A stretch of 64,000 nucleotides of DNA from Niallia alba (GTDB lineage: Bacteria > Bacillota > Bacilli > Bacillales > Cytobacillaceae): contig NZ_JABBPK010000001.1 of assembly GCF_012933555.1 (NCBI RefSeq), positions 3,512,001-3,576,000 on the forward strand. Reading direction: 5' to 3'. Below the pieces are notes generated by a model. It did no database searches. It saw nothing but the letters and a program-made list of their open reading frames with translations, and was not told the origin of the DNA. The position numbers were made by a program, and so were the translations under genes. Below, piece after piece: positions 59,784 to 64,000 of the stretch (position 1 is its first letter; every line of letters begins with the position of its first letter).

Positions 59784-60035
59784 AAAAGTTAATGGAGTAT
59801 TAATTTAGATGTAAAATTTATGAACAAGAGCAGTTTTGACAATATTATTTACACATCCCTCATTTAGCCATGTATCCTCATTAAAAGAAGATGACCCATA
59901 TAAGCGGCAAAGGAGTGGAATTTCCTCCCCGCTTATACGAGATCATCTTCTTTATTATAGCTCTAGTTCTCCCATTCTAAGGAGTTCTACAACAGCCTGT
60001 GAACGCCCCTTCACGCCCAGCTTCTGCATAGCATT
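59784..60035. repeat. 252-bp direct repeat, right copy (inside the intact gerE locus)
   Basis: Second copy of 54936-55187. The perfect match ends at 60035/60036, within gerE codon 48/49; the left copy then runs into recombinase-proximal DNA and this copy continues as intact gerE. The other end coincides with the IS21-family terminus at 59783. Confidence 0.95.
59886..59951 (-). terminator. Terminator of gerE
   Basis: A long stem: AGAAGATGA with ATAAGCGG (left) pairs with CCGCTTAT and TCATCTTCT (right). The minus-strand tail is TTTTAATG. It lies 3 bases past the gerE stop and is duplicated at 55038-55103. Confidence 0.85.
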
Positions 60036-60179
60036 AGAAATATGATTTCGAACTGTTTTTTCGCTTATGAATAAATCACTCGCGATTTCCTTAGTCGTTT
60101 TATCTTGGACTAACAGTTCAAATACTTCTCTTTCTCTTTTGGTTAATAATGGCTTGTGAGTAAATTCATTCTCCTTCAA
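59955..60179 (-). CDS. gerE: Sporulation regulator GerE (LuxR/NarL-type HTH)
   Basis: A 74-residue protein, the same length as B. subtilis GerE, consisting only of a LuxR-type HTH: LLTKREREVFELLVQDKTTK then EIASDLFISEKTVRNHIS and AMQKLGVKGRSQAVVELLRM. In the mother cell it controls late coat genes after SigK. The start is a TTG at 60179 with GGAGGG 9 bases upstream; the frame is open further upstream but lacks homology. A SigK-like promoter lies at 60244-60271. The gene is intact here although a broken 3' copy remains at 55107. Confidence 0.95.
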   Translation of the reverse strand: MKENEFTHKPLLTKREREVFELLVQDKTTKEIASDLFISEKTVRNHISNAMQKLGVKGRSQAVVELLRMGELEL

Positions 60180-60243
60180 GTAGTGTAACCCTCCTTGCCT
60201 TTGCCAGCTATGAACTTTGGGATGGGTATAGTTATAGTCTGAA

Positions 60244-60271
60244 TATATTATGTAAGATGACACCTTGGAGT
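60244..60271 (-). promoter_or_regulatory. SigK-type promoter of gerE
   Basis: On the minus strand AC (60270-60271), 17 bases, then CATAATATA (60244-60252), fitting the mother-cell SigK pattern AC-N16/17-CATANNNTA. It lies about 60 bases before the gerE start. gerE is SigK-dependent in B. subtilis. Confidence 0.65.
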
Positions 60272-60461
60272 GACTGGATTTATAGAAATTAGGGAAGGTT
60301 TTTTCTGTTTTTAAAATTTCTTTCCATTACAATCATTTAACAAAACAATTAAGCATTTATTAACCTTCCCCATTAACAGATAGTGTACATTTGATATTTA
60401 GATGGTCGAGTGAAAAATCCACTATATTCTCCCTCCTTTTTCCTAACTTCTTAAAAATCCA
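60272..60461. other. Intergenic region between gerE and the QueC-like gene
   Basis: AT-rich, no gene seen. In B. subtilis a thioesterase gene (ysmA) lies between gerE and sdhB; no trace of it is visible here. Confidence 0.35.
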
Positions 60462-60470
60462 TGTTATAAT
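60462..60470 (+). promoter_or_regulatory. Extended -10 promoter of the QueC-like gene
   Basis: TGTTATAAT at 60462-60470 is a perfect extended -10 box, 65 bases before the ATG. No good -35 lies 17 bases upstream. Confidence 0.5.
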
Positions 60471-60534
60471 TTAAGCAACGAGTAATTATGCAGTAGTTTA
60501 ATTTCTGTTATCAAAGGAAGTTTTGGTGATATAA

Positions 60535-61683
60535 ATGGACTTAAACATAGATTTTCTAACAAACCTACATAAAGAATTACTTCAGGATATGTACTTTGAT
60601 TATGATCGGATAGGCACTCCCTATATTGATATCGTAACGATTATGGGTGGGCTATTTTACTTTGAACAACAAACGAAAAAGGCAAGAAAGAATAACTGCT
60701 TAATCATTCCCGTTTTCCATGTAAGTCACTGGGAAAAAAATAGGGATGTCTTAGAAATGCTTCTTGATTGGTTAATGGAAGAACCTGTTTATCTTCAGTT
60801 CCAACAAATTGATGTGGAATTAATGTCTCCTTCTTTTTATCTTCCTAATAATTATGAAGTAACATTATTTTTCGATGATATGGAATCATTAGTCGGTGTT
60901 GCGAAAAATAATTGCTCAGCTTCACCTATTGCCTCTGATTATCTTCGACTTATAAACAAAGAGAATGAGCGGGGTAAGCAAGAAAAATTAGCTGTTTTTC
61001 TAAGAAGTAACGTCTCTGCTTCTGGTGAGATTATTGCATTAGATTCAACAATCTATAAGAAGATCTCTAAAAAATTATCAACCGTTAGCACTTGTTTACT
61101 CGTATCGATTGCTGCAGTGAAAACGTACTTTAACGGTGGAAGCACTGTATATGTCTATCAAAATAGCAAAATCAATAGAAATGTTTGTATCGATTGGAAT
61201 GTATTGCACAAATCTACTCATCCGAAAACTTTTAAACTATTAAATGATCTCTATACAAGCTTGGATCTTAATTTAACTATCAAAACTCCTGTATTGCATA
61301 AACCTTTACAAATAGGCATAAACGAAATACCAAAAGAATATAAACTACAAATCAAAAATACTATTGACTGTGTGCGAATAAAAAGAAAAGGAAAAGCAGC
61401 TGTTACCTTACCATGTGGAATTTGTTTGCCATGCTTGCAAAGAAAAATCACTTTATCTGCAAGTAATAATGAAGTATATGATACATTGTATGAGTATGAT
61501 TATGGTCAAAAGGTTGCAAATCTGGAAAAAGAGGAAGATAAACGAATCTTAACAGAGACTTTGCAGCATCTAGAAGCTACTATAATTTATTTAGAGAATA
61601 ACTTAAGCGAACTGGCTAGCGAGGAAAAATCAGTAGCAACTGAATTTATTTTCGCCTATCGTCAATTCAAAGAAAAATATTAG
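60535..61683 (+). CDS. QueC/QatC-like protein with a degenerate PP-loop
   Basis: A 382-residue protein. The C-terminal half follows the QueC/QatC pattern: STVSTCLLVSIAAVKTYFNG then STVYVYQN (182-210), HKSTHP (225-230), and a zinc site of Cys279 plus CGICLPCLQR (294-303). In QueC relatives an ATP-binding SGGxDS loop opens the N-terminal core; here the aligned segment is VTLFFDDMESLVG (109-121), without the Ser-Gly-Gly-Asp-Ser residues. A 110-residue N-terminal extension (IMGGLFYFEQQTKKARKNN, IIPVFHVSHW) resembles the N-terminus of QatC-type proteins. Possibly a pseudoenzyme or partner subunit. It stands alone between gerE and sdhB, with GGTGAT before the ATG. Function unknown. Confidence 0.6.
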   Translation: MDLNIDFLTNLHKELLQDMYFDYDRIGTPYIDIVTIMGGLFYFEQQTKKARKNNCLIIPVFHVSHWEKNRDVLEMLLDWLMEEPVYLQFQQIDVELMSPSFYLPNNYEVTLFFDDMESLVGVAKNNCSASPIASDYLRLINKENERGKQEKLAVFLRSNVSASGEIIALDSTIYKKISKKLSTVSTCLLVSIAAVKTYFNGGSTVYVYQNSKINRNVCIDWNVLHKSTHPKTFKLLNDLYTSLDLNLTIKTPVLHKPLQIGINEIPKEYKLQIKNTIDCVRIKRKGKAAVTLPCGICLPCLQRKITLSASNNEVYDTLYEYDYGQKVANLEKEEDKRILTETLQHLEATIIYLENNLSELASEEKSVATEFIFAYRQFKEKY

Positions 61684-61684
61684 C

Positions 61685-61716
61685 CGAAAAAAGACCACCA
61701 AATGGCGGTCTTTTTT
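61685..61716. terminator. Bidirectional terminator between the QueC-like gene and sdhB
   Basis: AAAAAAGACCACC and GGCGGTCTTTTTT form a stem with one mismatch and a 4-base loop, with A- and T-runs on the two sides. It serves the convergent genes ending at 61683 and 61719. Confidence 0.9.
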
Positions 61717-61718
61717 GA

Positions 61719-62477
61719 TTAATGATCACTTCCAAAGAAGTTTTTAAATGCTTGGAACGTTGTTTCACGGTTCAAGGCAGCAATAGATGTTGTCAATGGA
61801 ATTCCTTTTGGACAAGACTGCACACAGTTTTGAGAGTTACCACAGTTAGCTAGTCCACCATCTCCCATTATCTCTTGTAGTCTTTCCTCTTTATTCATTT
61901 CACCTGTTGGATGAGAATTGAATAGACGAACTTGAGAAAGCGGTGCTGGTCCCATGAAATTAGATTTACTGTTTACATTTGGACATGCTTCTAAGCAAAC
62001 TCCACATGTCATACATTTAGATAACTCGTATGCCCATTGGCGTTTTTTCTCTGGCATTCTTGGACCAGGCCCTAAATCATACGTTCCATCGATTGGAATC
62101 CATGCTTTGACTTTCTTTAAGCTATCAAACATGCGGCTTCGATCTACTTGGAGATCGCGGACAACAGGGAATGTTCTCATTGGTTCCAAACGAATCGGTT
62201 GTTCTAATTGATCAATTAGAGCTGTACAGGATTGTCTAGGCTTTCCATTTATGACCATTGAACATGCCCCACATACTTCTTCTAAACAGTTCATATCCCA
62301 AGAAACTGGAGATGTTTTTTCTCCCTTGGTTGTTACAGGATTTCTGCGAATTTCCATTAGGGCAGAAATCACATTCATATTAGGTCGATATGGCAAAGTG
62401 AATTCTTCTACATAAGATGGTGAATTAGGGTCATCTTGTCTTGCAATTTGAAAAGTAACTGTTTTTTGTTCCCCCAT
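61719..62477 (-). CDS. sdhB: Succinate dehydrogenase iron-sulfur subunit
   Basis: A 252-residue subunit of complex II. The 2Fe-2S cysteines are in CLEEVCGACSMVINGKPRQS then C; the 4Fe-4S cluster is CMTCGVCLEACPN; the 3Fe-4S cluster is CGNSQNCVQSCPKG. It passes electrons from SdhA FAD to membrane menaquinone. The ATG lies 1 base after the sdhA stop, so the two are translationally linked. Confidence 0.98.
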   Translation of the reverse strand: MGEQKTVTFQIARQDDPNSPSYVEEFTLPYRPNMNVISALMEIRRNPVTTKGEKTSPVSWDMNCLEEVCGACSMVINGKPRQSCTALIDQLEQPIRLEPMRTFPVVRDLQVDRSRMFDSLKKVKAWIPIDGTYDLGPGPRMPEKKRQWAYELSKCMTCGVCLEACPNVNSKSNFMGPAPLSQVRLFNSHPTGEMNKEERLQEIMGDGGLANCGNSQNCVQSCPKGIPLTTSIAALNRETTFQAFKNFFGSDH

Positions 62478-62478
62478 T

Positions 62479-64000
62479 TTATTTCACTCCCTCTTTTTGC
62501 TTTGAATAATCTCTTTTTCTAGGTTTGATTAATGAAGTATCGACTTCTTGATAATGGAGATCAGGAGCCTTATCTTCCCCAACAAATTTAGCCATTGTTG
62601 TTTTTAAGAAATCCTCGTCATTTCTTTCTGGGAATTCTGGTTTATAGTGCGCTCCACGGCTTTCGTTTCGATTGTATGCACCGAGTGTGATAACACGTGC
62701 AAGATGAAGCATATTCTGTAATTGACGAGTGAATACTGCCCCTTGGTTAGACCATTTTGCTGTATCATTAATATTAATATGTTTATATCGCTCTAACAGC
62801 TCTTGAATTTTATCGTCTGTTGCTAATAATTTATCGTTGTAACGAACAACTGTAACATTATCGGTCATCCATTCTCCTAATTCCTTATGTAGAACATAAG
62901 CATTTTCTGTTCCATCCATTTTCATAATATCCTGCCATTTAGATTCTTCTTCTTTAATAGCGGAATCATATAAGGAAGTAGATAAATCTTCTGCACTTTT
63001 GCTTAATCCACTTATATATTTAACTGCATTCGGGCCTACAACCATTCCACCATAAATCGCTGAAAGTAAGCTGTTTGCTCCTAAACGGTTTGCTCCATGC
63101 TGAGAGTAATCACATTCTCCTGCTGCAAATAGACCTGGAATATTGGTCATTTGATCATAATCCACCCATAATCCCCCCATTGAGTAATGAACTGCAGGGA
63201 AAATTTTCATCGGAAGTTTACGTGGATCTTCGCCAGTGAATTTTTCGTATATCTCAATAATGCCACCTAATTTAATATCTAATTCTTTAGGATTTTTATG
63301 AGATAAGTCTAGATACACCATATTTTCCCCATTGATGCCGAGCTTTTGGTCAACACAAACATGGAAAATCTCACGTGTCGCAATATCCCTAGGCACAAGG
63401 TTTCCGTAGGCTGGATATTTCTCTTCTAAGAAATACCACGGCTTCCCATCTTTATATGTCCAGATACGTCCGCCTTCCCCACGAGCTGATTCACTCATTA
63501 AACGCAGTTTATCGTCACCAGGAATAGCAGTTGGATGAATTTGGATAAATTCCCCATTAGCATAATAGGCTCCCTGTTGATACACAACAGATGCTGCTGA
63601 ACCAGTGTTTATAATAGAGTTCGTAGATTTTCCGAAGATAATTCCAGGGCCTCCAGTTGCCATGATAACAGCATCTGCAGGGAAGGATTTAATCTCCATT
63701 GTTTTTAAGTCCTGTGCTTTAATCCCTCTACATACACCTTCTTCATCTGTGATAATACCAAGGAATTCCCAGCCTTCATACTTAACTACAAGCCCATCAA
63801 CTTCATATCTTCTAACTTGTTCATCTAAAGCATATAGAAGCTGTTGTCCTGTCGTTGCCCCAGCAAAAGCTGTTCGATGATACTGTGTTCCTCCAAAACG
63901 GCGGAAATCAAGTAACCCTTCTGGTGTACGGTTAAACATTACACCCATTCTATCCATCAAATGAATAATTCCAGGGGCTGCTTCAGCCATCGCCTTGACA
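62479..64000 (-). CDS. sdhA: Succinate dehydrogenase flavoprotein subunit (N-terminus outside window)
   Basis: The C-terminal ~507 residues of SdhA; the frame is open to base 64000 (VKAMAEAAPGIIHLMDRMGV), and about 80 N-terminal residues with the FAD dinucleotide motif and histidyl-FAD lie outside. Active-site segments seen are FIQIHPTAIPGDDKLRLMSE, SARGEGGRIW, VHYSMGGLWVDYDQMTNIPG and GANRLGANSLLSAIYGG. It oxidises succinate to fumarate on the cytoplasmic face. Upstream of sdhB, as usual; sdhC would be beyond the window. Confidence 0.98.
   Translation of the reverse strand, partial: VKAMAEAAPGIIHLMDRMGVMFNRTPEGLLDFRRFGGTQYHRTAFAGATTGQQLLYALDEQVRRYEVDGLVVKYEGWEFLGIITDEEGVCRGIKAQDLKTMEIKSFPADAVIMATGGPGIIFGKSTNSIINTGSAASVVYQQGAYYANGEFIQIHPTAIPGDDKLRLMSESARGEGGRIWTYKDGKPWYFLEEKYPAYGNLVPRDIATREIFHVCVDQKLGINGENMVYLDLSHKNPKELDIKLGGIIEIYEKFTGEDPRKLPMKIFPAVHYSMGGLWVDYDQMTNIPGLFAAGECDYSQHGANRLGANSLLSAIYGGMVVGPNAVKYISGLSKSAEDLSTSLYDSAIKEEESKWQDIMKMDGTENAYVLHKELGEWMTDNVTVVRYNDKLLATDDKIQELLERYKHININDTAKWSNQGAVFTRQLQNMLHLARVITLGAYNRNESRGAHYKPEFPERNDEDFLKTTMAKFVGEDKAPDLHYQEVDTSLIKPRKRDYSKQKEGVK

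Noticed and set aside
60180-60263. N-terminal extension of GerE to 102 residues
   Set aside because: A TTG at 60179 with GGAGGG 9 bases upstream gives exactly 74 residues, the known GerE length; the extension has no homology.

Overview
The window is a low-GC Firmicute chromosome. Gene content and order (hemAXCDBL, ysxC-lonA-lonB-clpX-tig-ysoA, ilvBNC-leuABCD, racE-gerM-rdgB-ysnB, gerE, sdhAB, spoVID-ysxE-valS-folC) closely match the Bacillus subtilis backbone, so this is an endospore-forming Bacillaceae member. Species is inference; a Niallia/'Bacillus circulans'-like genome would fit. Most backbone genes lie on the minus strand.

Layout. 1-653: N-terminal part of an AcoR-like activator. 1063-2969: GntR/ABC cassette with a 33-bp palindromic operator. 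3069-4700: dead IS21-family element and other mobile debris. 4742-6457: membrane GAF-GGDEF protein. 6656-16000: folC, valS (Val T-box), ysxE and spoVID, with a complete IS4-family element (9-bp target duplication) between folC and valS. 16270-19702: accessory insert (polysaccharide deacetylase-like protein and a YtlA/C/D-like ABC transporter). 19975-26660: heme operon with a PerR-like box. 26912-37319: LiaF-like protein, ysxC, two Lon proteases, clpX, tig, ysoA. 37478-46734: branched-chain amino-acid operon with Leu T-box, sigma-A promoter and cre site, containing a 41-bp tandem array between leuC and leuB. 47122-50188: YolD-like gene, IS1380-family transposase, SigB-type stress gene, two identical tRNA-Arg genes. 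50320-54823: ysnB, rdgB, gerM, racE, ysmB; rph is absent from its usual place. 54936-60179: rearranged gerE locus. 60535-61683: lone QueC/QatC-like gene where B. subtilis has ysmA. 61719-64000: sdhB and the C-terminal part of sdhA.

Most notable observations. (i) A family of short palindromic elements (MITE-like) can be defined from the sequence: ends GGCTGTTTTC-like, 8-bp target duplications perfect in two copies (TTTATCTA around 16270-16369; TATTTAAT around 43777-43949). One copy supplies the last codons of hemD and one sits inside the ilv operon. (ii) The gerE locus carries a 252-bp perfect direct repeat (54936-55187 and 59784-60035) flanking a decayed large serine recombinase, a YjcQ-like gene, a 44-bp near-perfect palindrome, a truncated secreted protein and a truncated IS21-family element whose end abuts the repeat exactly. 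This looks like the fossil of a gene-intervening element in a sporulation gene, repaired to an intact gerE. (iii) The QueC/QatC-like protein keeps the four-cysteine zinc site but has LFFDDMESL where an SGGLDS ATP-binding loop is expected. (iv) SpoVID contains three nearly identical 216-bp (72-residue) tandem repeats.

All statements come from reading the sequence; no similarity search or folding program was run.
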